Below are positions 18,131 to 27,307 of a stretch of DNA of 64,000 nucleotides, piece after piece. The stretch is from Acidobacteriota bacterium. Lineage in GTDB: Bacteria; Acidobacteriota; Blastocatellia; Pyrinomonadales; Pyrinomonadaceae. Position numbers and translations under genes: made by a program. Every line of letters begins with the position of its first letter. Position 1 is the first letter of the stretch. A model generated the notes under the pieces. That model had not been told where the DNA came from. It worked only from the letters and a program-made list of their open reading frames with translations, and did not search any database. Location: assembly GCA_020199835.1 (NCBI GenBank), contig JAIVJV010000015.1:1-64000 (forward strand), given 5' to 3'.

Positions 18131-18426
18131 TAGATCTCACTGAGGTTGTGTACGGGTTCTGCCGTCAACTCTTCTACGCGGCGTGACTCATCAATGACGC
18201 AGCGGAAGATCTTCGCCACCGCCTCGTCGTCCAGTGGTCCGGAATTGGCTGTGAGTGCTCTGTGTAAAACCTGGCGCTCGCGCGACGGATCGCAAAGTGG
18301 CGAGGCATCGCGTCTTTTAATCGCTCCTATCTCGATTGCTAACTGTGCCCGCCGGTTGAGCAGGCACAGCAGCTCGCTATCAATGAGGTCGATCTGCGCT
18401 CGCCAGTCGTGGATTGTTGAGCCCAT
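18130..18426 (-). CDS. Chorismate mutase, AroQ class
   Basis: A 98-residue all-helical AroQ-type mutase that converts chorismate to prephenate. Visible features are the first helix WRAQIDLIDSELLCLLNRRAQ with the active-site Arg pattern, the IGAIKRR segment (catalytic Lys), PLCDPSRERQVLHR, and a third helix with IFRCVIDESRRVEE. ATG 18426 has GGAC 6 bases upstream. The gene is 12 bases after the M28 peptidase stop. It is a stand-alone domain rather than a fusion with prephenate dehydrogenase or DAHP synthase, and with the two downstream genes it forms a minimal chorismate-to-hydroxyphenylpyruvate route. Confidence 0.9.
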   Translation of the reverse strand: MGSTIHDWRAQIDLIDSELLCLLNRRAQLAIEIGAIKRRDASPLCDPSRERQVLHRALTANSGPLDDEAVAKIFRCVIDESRRVEELTAEPVHNLSEI

Positions 18427-18438
18427 CAACTGTCCTTT

Positions 18439-20916
18439 TTATTGCCCGGCGGCAGCTATCTTCTGGCTTGGAGAATGTAAATCGAAGCGCTTGCTCACCA
18501 GTGTTGAATCGGAATAGAGACTGTACGGATAAGGCGTTGGCATCATGTAGTCGGGCCGCGGCCTGAGAGACTGGAGTAGCGAATCCGGCAGACCATAAGA
18601 CTGCTCAACCACTCTAACGCGAATCGGTTCGTGCGATTTTGTTTCCAGCGCCACGTCGATACCTTGTTCGGGAGGCGCGTAATAACTGAATCCCCAACGC
18701 GGCCGTGCCATCTGACCGCCTGGACCGCCTGGACCACCCTGGCTCATCGGACCAAATGAAGGACCTGCTGCTTGCGCCGGTGACGCGCCCGTCAGCGTTG
18801 CCGTTTGCCTGCCGTTTATTGTTGCCGCGGTTAGCTCTGTATCCGATTCGATTGAGAAGGAGAGGATCGGCGCCTGACGTTGCGAGCGGATGTTTAGATT
18901 GATCCTGCGCACACCGTTTTCGAAGACGTCAGTAACAGGCGAAATCACCGGCGGCGCCAAATCCACCTTAGGCGCGGAACTATGAAGAAATGCACGTGGA
19001 AACGGAACGTAATCGGGAATCGGACTCGTCTCGGACCCTTCTGGAAAGAACTGCGAGGTCCATTCATCAGCAACATTCGCGCTGGCCCAGACGGCCGTGT
19101 TGTTATCAGCGTTTAATGCGTAGAAGACATCCGTCGGTTTTGGATCATTCTTCGTGAAGTGTGTCGTGCGGTGACCTTGCACCGCGAAGATGATCCCAGC
19201 GACCAAAGCTATCGACGGCAGGACCCATTTGTTACTTCGCGCCACGAACTCGAGCAACGGAAGCATCAATACCAGGACGAGCACGATCAAGACCAACACG
19301 GCGCGAAACAAGCTGAGTGACAGTCCCAGTGACAGCAAATAAATGATCGGGACCAACAGCGCTATTGCCGGAACAGCCGCGATGACAAAGAGCGGCAGAT
19401 GTTTTGCGGGTACGGTATTCGGCGTCGAGATCGCGAACACGATTCCGAGCGCCAGCAGACTGAACAGCAAGGGCCAGGTGAACAGGTAACTGACACCTGG
19501 GACGAGCCAGCTCGTGACGCCCATCAATATCGCGCACCAAATCAAACCACCCGCCATCAGGTTCGCAGTCCAGATTCTCTTCCGAAATACATTGTGCAGC
19601 GCCAGCACGACAGCGACCGTGAACGACACAAAGCTGAGAACGTAGAGTTCGTTGTTGTAAGTGGTGCCCTGCAGGATCAACCGGTATTCACTGTGGACGT
19701 TACGAACAATCAGGTTGACGATGGTGACGACCACCGACGCTGCGATTCCGGTCCCGAAAACAGCGAAAAATCCGAGAATCATTCCTGAGATCGTCAGGTG
19801 TTTTTTCCGCAGTCCGAGCCACAACACACCAACCAGGAGCAACTGGACGATAGCTGCCACAGGTCGAACCCACGTTTCCGAATAGTGAATCAGGAACAAA
19901 CCCGGCACGCTGAAATAGACGTGGTTGGGCGCCTTCGTTCGGTTGAGATCTGCGTTTCCCAGCGCTTGTGACAACATCAGCGCATAGCTGCCGTGATGCT
20001 GCAAACTCCGCTGGTCGAGATTCTCGACGTTATCGGAAAGCGTATGGTAGTGCGCGAAGCCGTCGGTGTAAGCGAAATTCAGTCCCGAGTAACCCGCCTC
20101 TTTGAATACGCCGAGATCTGTGCTGTTTGGCAGTCGTTTGTAGATTTCCGTAAAAAGCGAACTGGCTACAGTCTTCGGCGCCGACTGCGCCAGTTGTTTG
20201 ATCAACCAACCATTCTCGTTGCTCGTTTCAAACATCAAGGACGGACCCGTGGTTCCACGGGCCTCGAAATTCAGCACCGCCGCCACATCCCTGGCCCACG
20301 GGTGCTCTGAAACGAAAGCTCTTGCTCCCAGGAGCCCTGTTTCCTCAGCATCAGTGAACAGGAAGATGAGATCGTTCTTCAACGCCGGTGTGGCTTTCAA
20401 GGCCCGCAGAGTCTCGAGCATGGCGGCAACAGAAGCACCGTTGTCGCTGGCCCCGGAACTGGTTTGGGCAGAGTCGTAATGGGCCATTATCATTACTGCC
20501 GTGCCCGCGCCGGTTCCATTTAGCCGCCCGATGACATTGTGTACTGTCCCTGCTTGCACGCGCCGTCCGGGTCCTGAGGCAGGAGACACCGGACTGACGA
20601 CGGTAGTTGTTTGCACTTGTGGAGAAACGCCGAGCGCAGTCAATTCCGCCTGGATGTATTCGCGCGTCTTCGCGTGTTCGATTGAACCGATGGGGTGAGG
20701 CGTCCGGCCGATAACTTGGGCATGGCGCATCGCGCGAGCAGCAGAAAACTCTGACGCTGCTGCATCGGCGCCAACCACCCGTGGCGCTTCGATCCCGGCA
20801 ATCGAGAGATAGACCAGGAACGCGATGAATCCAAGAACCAAAAGTCCCGCAATGAAATGCCACTGAGGCAGGACGAGCGGCCTGGTGCTTTCTCCGGAAA
20901 CGTAAGACTCCGCCAT
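18439..20916 (-). CDS. Membrane-anchored M28-family zinc aminopeptidase, multi-pass C-terminal region
   Basis: A protein of 825 residues. A membrane segment at about 20-42 precedes an M28 peptidase domain (about 60-320). Its two-zinc ligands are visible: H146 and D148 in MAHYDS, D158 in SGASDNGAS, the catalytic pair E191-E192 in DAEETGLLG, E218 in LNFEARG, and H291 in AHYHTLSDN. Residues about 340-610 hold eight or more hydrophobic helices, and the last 200 residues are probably extracytoplasmic. This layout resembles ERMP1-like peptidases, which act on the outer face of the membrane. The start overlaps the NRPS stop (TGATG), so it belongs to the operon. It could remove an N-terminal residue from the secreted peptide (prodrug-type maturation) or give self-protection. 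Neither is shown by sequence. Confidence 0.88.
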   Translation of the reverse strand: MAESYVSGESTRPLVLPQWHFIAGLLVLGFIAFLVYLSIAGIEAPRVVGADAAASEFSAARAMRHAQVIGRTPHPIGSIEHAKTREYIQAELTALGVSPQVQTTTVVSPVSPASGPGRRVQAGTVHNVIGRLNGTGAGTAVMIMAHYDSAQTSSGASDNGASVAAMLETLRALKATPALKNDLIFLFTDAEETGLLGARAFVSEHPWARDVAAVLNFEARGTTGPSLMFETSNENGWLIKQLAQSAPKTVASSLFTEIYKRLPNSTDLGVFKEAGYSGLNFAYTDGFAHYHTLSDNVENLDQRSLQHHGSYALMLSQALGNADLNRTKAPNHVYFSVPGLFLIHYSETWVRPVAAIVQLLLVGVLWLGLRKKHLTISGMILGFFAVFGTGIAASVVVTIVNLIVRNVHSEYRLILQGTTYNNELYVLSFVSFTVAVVLALHNVFRKRIWTANLMAGGLIWCAILMGVTSWLVPGVSYLFTWPLLFSLLALGIVFAISTPNTVPAKHLPLFVIAAVPAIALLVPIIYLLSLGLSLSLFRAVLVLIVLVLVLMLPLLEFVARSNKWVLPSIALVAGIIFAVQGHRTTHFTKNDPKPTDVFYALNADNNTAVWASANVADEWTSQFFPEGSETSPIPDYVPFPRAFLHSSAPKVDLAPPVISPVTDVFENGVRRINLNIRSQRQAPILSFSIESDTELTAATINGRQTATLTGASPAQAAGPSFGPMSQGGPGGPGGQMARPRWGFSYYAPPEQGIDVALETKSHEPIRVRVVEQSYGLPDSLLQSLRPRPDYMMPTPYPYSLYSDSTLVSKRFDLHSPSQKIAAAGQ

Positions 20917-23759
20917 CAGCTCGCCTCAGCCGTATTCGTTGCCGGCAGGACTTCCGCAAGCGCCGCCACAGTCGGCGCCGCAAAGAAGGTGCGAATCGGG
21001 AGATTGACTCCCAGCGTTTCGCGAATCCGCTTAATCAAATGAATCAACAGGAGGCTGTCGCCGCCGAGATCAAAGAAGCTGTCGTCTATACCGGGACGAG
21101 CAATTCCGAGAGTGTCCGCGAATAGTGAACAGAGAAGTTTCTGTTGTGGACCAACGGGAGCTCGGCCGGTCGAGTTGCGTTTGTATTGAGGCGGAGGTAG
21201 CGCCTGATGATCGAGTTTGCCGTTCGGAGTAAGCGGAAACTCTTTCATCCGCACGATAGCGTTCGGCAGCATATAGTCAGGCAACGTGGTTCTGAGTTTT
21301 TCGAGGAGTCGGGCCACTAACTCGCCGTCATCTTCCTTCCGTTCATCGGCAACCAGTTGATCGATCGGCGTAGTGGAGAACAACTTCTTGTAGAAGTCCG
21401 ATCCCTGGAACACCCGCTGCGCGAACGGCAAGCGATAGAAGAACGACTTGAGCACATCGTCACCACGGACGAGCTGACCTTGCAGGTGATAGTCCATGTG
21501 TTGGCCGTCGTTCATACTGGGCCGCCTGACACACTTGCCTACGATCGTATCGCCAGCCTCGACTTCCCAGCCGTGGCCAAAGGCCGGCACAAACACCGGC
21601 GCATCTGTTGAGTAGCAGCAGTCCTGCTGCCTGCCGCCGTTCAGGTTCCCAAACAAGCGAAGAGACAGCACAAAGCCTGACAGGATCGCATCTCGCGAGA
21701 TCGTCAACTGAAATTCGTGTTCGCTACTATTTGCTTCCGCGCCGGCTGAGTGAAGATCGCAAAAGTTAATCTGTTCGAAGATCGATTCCTCGGAAATGAA
21801 GTTTTCCGCCGGTAGTTGATGAACACGAAGCCTCAAGTCGAACGGATAACCCGCAGTGGCAAAGATGCGGCGGGCAGCTTCGAAATGTGCGCCAAAAAAT
21901 TCGGGCTGTTCCCTTAGTGACTCCGGCAACTCAACCGCAGACAAATAGGTAGTGCTACTCTGAGGATAAACAATCGTGTCAGCAGCTATCGCATTCCGTA
22001 ATTGCCGGAAGAGCTTCTCCAATCCCTTGCTGCCGCCGATATCACCGAATAAATCGGAGACGCAAAGATCGATGTCACCCTCGGTTCCGGAGACTTCTTC
22101 TCCCATGAGCAGCGGAACGACCTGATGGTAGTTGTTCTCCTCCACGAACCGCTTTGTCCGCGCGTAGGCGCCGGCAGTTCCTTCCACGGCGTAGACCAGG
22201 CCTGCGCCTCCCTCGATACAAGCCTTCAGGAGATGACCTTCGTTGGCGCCGGCGACCAGCACTGTCTTGTTTCGCACGTTGTGAGTTATCTGCTGATAAA
22301 ACGGCTGGGGCGTGATCGGCGTCAGTTCGTAGATATAGTCGTTAACGGCGGGCGAGAACCAGGGGCTTCGTTGCTCAGATGGCGGCTGCTGCGAATGATT
22401 AAATTCAGTAAGCACATAGGCAACCAGGCGCTGCTGACCCGGTTGATCCTCGCGGACAATCGCCACCGCCTTTGATACTTCGGGACAACTCTCGAGCGCC
22501 GCTTCAATCTCGCCCAGCTCGATCCGATTGCCACGAATCTTCACCTGACGATCTACGCGGCCGACAAACTCGAGACTTTCCTCGGCGTCCCGTTTCACCA
22601 GATCACCGGTTCGGTATAAACGCTCACCGGCGTTTTCACTGAAGCCGTTCGGAATGAACTTTTCCGCCGTTAACTCAGGCTGATTCAGATAGCCACGCGC
22701 CAGACCTGGTCCGCCCAGGTATAACTCTCCGGCAGTTCCCCCCGTTAAACGCTTTAAGTTCTGGTCCAATACGTAAAGTTGAACATTCTTGAGCGCCTTG
22801 CCAATGGGCGCGCCGTCGACCGGCCCGTCTACAGATCTTCCGGCACAGATGATCGTCGCTTCAGTTGGTCCATACAGAGCGTTGATCTCGACTCCCGGAA
22901 AGACTTCCCTCATCTGCTCGAGTAACTGCAAGCCCACCTTCTCGCCACCAACAAAGACCTGTCTCAGCTTTCCAGCGCTACAGTTTTTCTCTTTCATCCA
23001 GGTGACGAGCTGGTGCATCAGCGAGGGAACACAGTGCAGCAGAGTCGTTTCGTTGAGGCTCTCCGCAAGAAGCTGAACGTCCAGCACGTCTTTCTGATCC
23101 CAGATAACTGTCGTGCCGCCGGTGCACAGCGGATTGCATATTTCAAACAGCGAGATGTCGAAGGAAAGTGAGGCGAGGCAAGGCATCACGTCTGTCTGTG
23201 TGAAACCAAATCTCTCGCGGCTGGCCGCAAGTAAGTTAGCCAGACTGCGGTGTTCCACCATGACACCCTTCGGGTTGCCGGTTGAGCCAGACGTGTAAAT
23301 CACATACGCCACATTCTCTTCGTGTACCAGCCGTTCGGGATTACTCACCGGCTCCTGCTCGATTTCAGCCTGATCGCGATCCAGGTGAATCACAGTCGCG
23401 ACGCCCTGAGCCATCCTTGCCAGCTCCTCTGTGTTGGTAATCAGCACGTTAACGTGTGAGTCGGTCAACATGTGTTGGAGGCGCTGTGGCGGATAGTCGG
23501 GATCGAGCGGGAGATAGACTCCACCCGTTTTGAAGATGGCGAGCAGCGAGACGATCGCCTCCACCGATCGTTGTAAACAGACACCGACAAGGTCCTCCAA
23601 CCCCACTCCCGATTTCTTCAGGTAATGGGCAAGTTGATTAGCCCGCTGGTTCAACTCTGCATAGCTGAGCCGTTGGCCCTCATGGATCACGGCTGTTCTA
23701 TTTGGAGTGCTTTCTGCCTGCTGTTCGAACAGTTCCTGGATCAGTTTCTGGTCAGTCAT
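20916..23759 (-). CDS. Stand-alone NRPS protein A(MT)-T: adenylation domain interrupted by a methyltransferase, then carrier protein
   Basis: A protein of 947 residues with no condensation or thioesterase domain. The adenylation core covers about 1-450 (YTSGSTGNPKG at 155-165; a8 motif GRVDRQVKIRGNRIELGE at about 400-417). The segment from about 455 to 820 is an insertion, after which the A domain resumes with LPDYMLPN and LTPNGKLD (826-850, Lys 848). A carrier protein follows with FFDLGGDSLL (Ser 902). The insertion has a SAM-binding-like strand TVLVAGANEG (499-508) and an acidic end at E526. Its second half (LTISRDAILSGFVLSL) looks like the beta-barrel of arginine-methyltransferase-type enzymes. 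My hand-read substrate code is DIFHFGLIIK (D201, I202, F205, H242, F269, G271, L295, I303, I304, K848), loosely like aromatic phenylglycine-type codes. With the halogenase and tyrosine-supply genes next to it, an aromatic substrate is likely. Confidence 0.9.
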   Translation of the reverse strand: MTDQKLIQELFEQQAESTPNRTAVIHEGQRLSYAELNQRANQLAHYLKKSGVGLEDLVGVCLQRSVEAIVSLLAIFKTGGVYLPLDPDYPPQRLQHMLTDSHVNVLITNTEELARMAQGVATVIHLDRDQAEIEQEPVSNPERLVHEENVAYVIYTSGSTGNPKGVMVEHRSLANLLAASRERFGFTQTDVMPCLASLSFDISLFEICNPLCTGGTTVIWDQKDVLDVQLLAESLNETTLLHCVPSLMHQLVTWMKEKNCSAGKLRQVFVGGEKVGLQLLEQMREVFPGVEINALYGPTEATIICAGRSVDGPVDGAPIGKALKNVQLYVLDQNLKRLTGGTAGELYLGGPGLARGYLNQPELTAEKFIPNGFSENAGERLYRTGDLVKRDAEESLEFVGRVDRQVKIRGNRIELGEIEAALESCPEVSKAVAIVREDQPGQQRLVAYVLTEFNHSQQPPSEQRSPWFSPAVNDYIYELTPITPQPFYQQITHNVRNKTVLVAGANEGHLLKACIEGGAGLVYAVEGTAGAYARTKRFVEENNYHQVVPLLMGEEVSGTEGDIDLCVSDLFGDIGGSKGLEKLFRQLRNAIAADTIVYPQSSTTYLSAVELPESLREQPEFFGAHFEAARRIFATAGYPFDLRLRVHQLPAENFISEESIFEQINFCDLHSAGAEANSSEHEFQLTISRDAILSGFVLSLRLFGNLNGGRQQDCCYSTDAPVFVPAFGHGWEVEAGDTIVGKCVRRPSMNDGQHMDYHLQGQLVRGDDVLKSFFYRLPFAQRVFQGSDFYKKLFSTTPIDQLVADERKEDDGELVARLLEKLRTTLPDYMLPNAIVRMKEFPLTPNGKLDHQALPPPQYKRNSTGRAPVGPQQKLLCSLFADTLGIARPGIDDSFFDLGGDSLLLIHLIKRIRETLGVNLPIRTFFAAPTVAALAEVLPATNTAEAS

Positions 23760-23792
23760 GAGGACACACCTGAGGTAGCCTGAACTGTAGAG

Positions 23793-25289
23793 TTAATCAC
23801 CCGCCGCTAAGGCCGCGGACGAGGCCGCGCGCCAACGCAGACCATCGGCCGAAGGAATGAGCCCTCCCTCGAACAGCGGTTGCTCGTCGCCGCGCCTTGC
23901 GCCGACACTGGCTTGCGTCTGTATCTGAGTGGCTTCCTGGACCAGCACATCCAGAAATGCGTCCTTCTCGGCGCCGAAGTAAGGAGCGGCGTCTGCTTCG
24001 GGATTCTCCAGTTCGTGCAACTCCTGTTTGATCTTTTCGATGTTTTCGGTGTCGACTAACTGGTCTTCGTCGTACAGGCTCGATCCTCCGGCGACGAGGG
24101 TGACGAACGCTTCCTCAATCGACTTCTCACTGTGAAGAACCTTGCGAGCGCGCCAGAAATATGAGTCCTCGTTCTGATGCATGTCGTAGAAAGCAGTGAG
24201 GAATTCATAGAAGTTTCTGAACTCTCGTCGATATCTCTTTTCAAACTCCCCAAAGCAGAGAGTTTCGTCCATACCGTCAATCAGAATTGAGTTGATCGAT
24301 CTCGCTGTCAGCAGTGCAGAGTAGGTGGCGAGGTGGACGCCTGAAGAGAAAACAGGATCGATAAAACATGCGGCATCGCCGATGAGTACGACTCCGGGCG
24401 CCCAGAACTTTTCGTTTGTGTATGACCAGTCTTTGCGCACACGTAGCTGCCCGTACATTCCTTCAGTGACGCGCGTTGCGTTGGAGAGCAGGCGAGATAT
24501 CTCAGGACATGAAGCGATGAAGTGATTCATGGCCTGCTCGTAACCTCCCTTCAGCAACTCGGCGTGTTCCTTGCCCACGACGGCGCCGACGCTCGTTAGC
24601 GTAGGAGAGAGAGGGATGTACCAGAACCAGCCTTCAGAAAAAGCAGCGCAAAAGATGTTGCCGTCGCGGGGCGGAGGAAATCGTTCGCCGTTTTCGAAGT
24701 AGCCAAACAGAGCAAGATTTTGAAAGAAGTTTGAATAGATGCGTTCGCCGACGTGGTGATACACCTTGCTTTGATGTCCGGAAGCGTCGATTACGTATTT
24801 CGCGAGGGCTCTCTTCGGCTTTCCGTCTGCATCTACGAAATCGACTCCACAAACGCGCCCGTCTTCGAAGACAAGACTCGTCACGGCATGTCGCTCGCGA
24901 ACCTCGACACCGTTATGAATGGCATTCCTTAGCAGGAGGTTGTCAAACTTCGCCCTCTCCACCTGGTACGCATAGGCTTTGGGTGCCGAGATGGTGGACG
25001 CGGTACTAAAGTTGAATGTCCAGGGTGTTGGATTGGTTCCCCATCTGAAAGTGCCGCCGAGTTTGCGCACAAAGCCAGCCTTATTGATTTCTTCCGACAG
25101 GCCCAGGATCTTGCAGATACCATGAATGGTTGCCGGCAGTAACGACTCGCCGATCTGATAACGCGGAAACGTATCTCTATCCAATAGCAACACTCGATGG
25201 TTCTGCATTGCGAGTATCGTCGAAGACGTCGATCCGGCTGGACCACCACCGATAACCACCACATCGAAATTCTCGATATTCCGCTGCAT
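23793..25289 (-). CDS. FAD-dependent halogenase (PltA/CmlS-like, carrier-substrate type)
   Basis: A protein of 498 residues in the flavin-dependent halogenase family. The N-terminal dinucleotide motif is VVVIGGGPAGSTSS, GESLLPA follows, and the halogenase hallmark W-x-W-x-I-P is present as GWFWYIPL near residue 215. LIGDAACFIDPVFSSG is the second FAD motif. Such enzymes oxidise chloride or bromide with FADH2 and O2 to halogenate electron-rich rings; this subtype often works on aminoacyl or pyrrolyl groups held on a carrier protein. It is the first gene of the run (ATG 25289, GGAGG-like site upstream) and is 33 bases before the A-MT-T gene. That makes a carrier-bound aromatic amino acid the best guess for its substrate. 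No separate flavin reductase is seen in the window. Confidence 0.9.
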   Translation of the reverse strand: MQRNIENFDVVVIGGGPAGSTSSTILAMQNHRVLLLDRDTFPRYQIGESLLPATIHGICKILGLSEEINKAGFVRKLGGTFRWGTNPTPWTFNFSTASTISAPKAYAYQVERAKFDNLLLRNAIHNGVEVRERHAVTSLVFEDGRVCGVDFVDADGKPKRALAKYVIDASGHQSKVYHHVGERIYSNFFQNLALFGYFENGERFPPPRDGNIFCAAFSEGWFWYIPLSPTLTSVGAVVGKEHAELLKGGYEQAMNHFIASCPEISRLLSNATRVTEGMYGQLRVRKDWSYTNEKFWAPGVVLIGDAACFIDPVFSSGVHLATYSALLTARSINSILIDGMDETLCFGEFEKRYRREFRNFYEFLTAFYDMHQNEDSYFWRARKVLHSEKSIEEAFVTLVAGGSSLYDEDQLVDTENIEKIKQELHELENPEADAAPYFGAEKDAFLDVLVQEATQIQTQASVGARRGDEQPLFEGGLIPSADGLRWRAASSAALAAGD

Positions 25290-25928
25290 TATTCCTGTTC
25301 TCCTCCAATTAGCGATTGCCTCGTGCGTCTTTGTTTCGCACTGGGGTTTGAGAAGAGAGATGAGGCCCTCTTCCTGATGTAATCAGCAAGTCCGTGGCTC
25401 GTGAGTGTCTTGGTTTGGAATTAGGTGGCGTTTTGAGCGGGGAGCCAGTGCTCTTACTGAGGCAGGCTACCGCCCTTAGGGCCAACGAGTTACCCTTGAG
25501 AAATGCTTAATCTGGGGGATTCATACCATCACGAAAGCGCCTGTAGAACGTGGTTCGTGAAAGTGGGGCGCCTCTTTGTGGTATGGATGTCAATGTTGAA
25601 ACCCGTGGACGGGATGGGATTCAACGAATTCGCAACGCATACATTTGGGGCGAGAGTATTGCACGGCGATCTTCCACTGTCAATACACAAAATTGAGGCG
25701 TTTTGCGTGGTTGGAAATGATGCGACGGCGGTTCGAAAACTCGCAACGATTGCGAAGGTTGGACTGCGATGTTGGACCGACCGCGGTCAGTAAATAATAA
25801 GCGGTTGGAGATGGAGATTCCTGGCCGGAGTTTACTGACTACACGCGCCGTCAGTTACTGACTACACGCACGGTCGAACTGCCGGCGATCGCTAAGCGGA
25901 CCGTGCCGGGCGACGCAGACCGATTGCG
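25290..25928. other. Upstream region of the biosynthetic cluster; no supported gene
   Basis: This 640-base stretch must contain the promoter of the minus-strand cluster but I see no convincing sigma-70 boxes. A 96-codon frame on the plus strand at 25503-25793 has no recognisable family or good ribosome site and is not called. A short direct repeat lies at 25831-25875. Confidence 0.5.
25831..25875. repeat. Two tandem copies of a 22-23-base unit containing TTACTGACTACACGC
   Basis: Bases 25831-25852 and 25854-25875 share TTACTGACTACACGC and end in similar CGCCGTC and CACGGTC. They lie just downstream of a decayed subtilase fragment on the other strand. Function unknown. Confidence 0.7.
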
Positions 25929-26192
25929 CTAGAGCGCCAGGCCGCGGCGACGCTGGACGATAAGGAAAGGCCTTACAGAGTGGACGTGTAGTGCTGCCAT
26001 CGACGTGCCTGATGCAGTCTCGATCATCAGATCGGTGTCGACGCAAGCCGAGGCGAGGCTGACGCCGTGTGCCATCCAAGGTTGACGGGGATTAGAGAAC
26101 GCTGTTCGAGAATCAGACTGGTTCGTGGCTCCACCCGTTATGGCCTGGGAAACGCCTTCAACCCATACGACATAGCCAAACTGATGGGCCAA
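25929..26192 (-). pseudogene. Fragment of a subtilisin-like (S8) serine peptidase
   Basis: An 87-codon minus-strand frame carries the end of a subtilase catalytic domain: GGATNQSDSRTAFSN, then GVSLASACV, then ASGTSMAALHV. In intact enzymes the last is GTSMAAPHV with the catalytic Ser. The Asp and His segments of the catalytic triad are absent from this frame and I did not find them upstream, the Pro after GTSMAA is lost, and the C-terminal part does not continue as the family does. It is a remnant of about 50-60 recognisable residues in a stretch with no intact genes. Confidence 0.65.
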
Positions 26193-26355
26193 GCGAACAT
26201 CTCAACGAAGTCAGCGGTACGTTTCGCAATTGCCGGTTGCGCAGGTGAGGCAGTCATGCTAAAAATCAGCGCCGTCACAGCAGCACAGTCGCTACGCTCT
26301 CCGCGGGGATGCGGGCACTTTGATGGTAGGGGTAAATAGTTGATAATCAAGGCGT

Positions 26356-26396
26356 GGCGGGGTAGCTCAGATGGTTAGAGCGTGGGATTCATAATC
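26356..26396 (+). pseudogene. 5' half of a tRNA-Met(CAT)-like gene
   Basis: The sequence begins GGCGGGGTAGCTCAG, has a D-arm of normal spacing and reads through an anticodon loop TTCATAA. After ATAATC the partner strand of the anticodon stem, the T-arm and the acceptor 3' strand are missing, and no CCCCGCC is found in the next 900 bases. It is a tRNA fragment, such as is left by integration or deletion at a tRNA gene, and is not expected to give a working tRNA. Confidence 0.7.
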
Positions 26397-26505
26397 AATA
26401 GGTAAGCGATCTTCTTCCTCCAATTTCTGCCATAAACAAGCAAATAACAGCGGATTGCGTCCAGGTTAAAACAATTTAGGTCGCTGGTAGCGGCAACTGC
26501 ACTTC

Positions 26506-26546
26506 AAAAGTCTGGCAAAAGTCTGGCAAGGAAAAGTCTGGCAAGG
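26506..26546 (+). repeat. Three tandem copies of AAAAGTCTGGC(AAGG)
   Basis: Copies begin at 26506, 26517 and 26532; the last two are identical over 15 bases (AAAAGTCTGGCAAGG). They lie 110 bases after the tRNA fragment, a place where recombinase arm-type sites or element ends could lie, but no integrase gene is present nearby. Confidence 0.65.
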
Positions 26547-27307
26547 AGGCGTCGCCCATGGTCCTAGCTGGTGATAAAGAACTCATTAAACGAATCACTC
26601 TGGATGTGGCAATGGAGTAGGCAAATTCAAACGTAATCTGCGCCACCTGTCATAATGGAACGCTCCAAACTGCTCTAGGTTGCCGCTGGCGATCAGCTTT
26701 CTTCCCGTCTGCGAGAGTCCTCAAATAAGAACACCTTCACGCCATATGCCGGCAGGCATGACAAGTGAAACGTCACATAAAATCCTCTAGATCCCTAAAC
26801 TCGTCTCCAGGCGCAGAGTGATTGAGCTTCAGGAATAGAACACCAATTGATTGTTTAAATTTATTCTTCGGATATTGAGGATATATATATATGTACTCCT
26901 CGTCTTCATTATGTCTGGCTTGCATAAGGCTTAAATGATTTAAAACTTTAATCATTCTCAAAGAGAACCCCCCGTCTTATGAATTTGCGGCGGCGGCCCA
27001 ATCGAAATAAGGAATTCCTTGCTCTCTCGGTCTGGTGTCGGGGATCGTCCTCAGCAAAGAGAATGTGGGGGTGCATTTTGTTCTCGCTGAACTTGAAGAT
27101 GTTAAGTACAGGTAGTGGCCACTCGGGGACACATCCTATTTGAATCACCGGTCAGAGAGAAGGCTTATGGGCCACTACCGGCACGCGTGGTCTTCGGGAG
27201 TTGGCCACTACAAATATCGTTGTGCACGAGGAACTAAGGAGGCTTTAGATTATGGTCGTTGATTACACGGCAAATCGGAAAAAACTTTAAACTCCAGCCA
27301 TTTTGGT
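26547..27307. other. Gene-free region with no recognised content
   Basis: About 760 bases without a supported gene. Three copies of GTAGTGGCC or its complement occur near 27111, 27173 and 27203. Otherwise I see nothing in it. Base composition is lower in GC than the flanking clusters. Confidence 0.5.

Noticed and set aside
25503..25793. Plus-strand frame of 96 codons upstream of the halogenase
   Set aside because: No family, no ribosome site, ordinary composition for non-coding DNA.
26356..27300. Group I intron splitting a tRNA-Met gene after the anticodon
   Set aside because: No 3' tRNA half with CCCCGCC and no T-arm was found downstream, and no intron core was seen, so the tRNA is a fragment.
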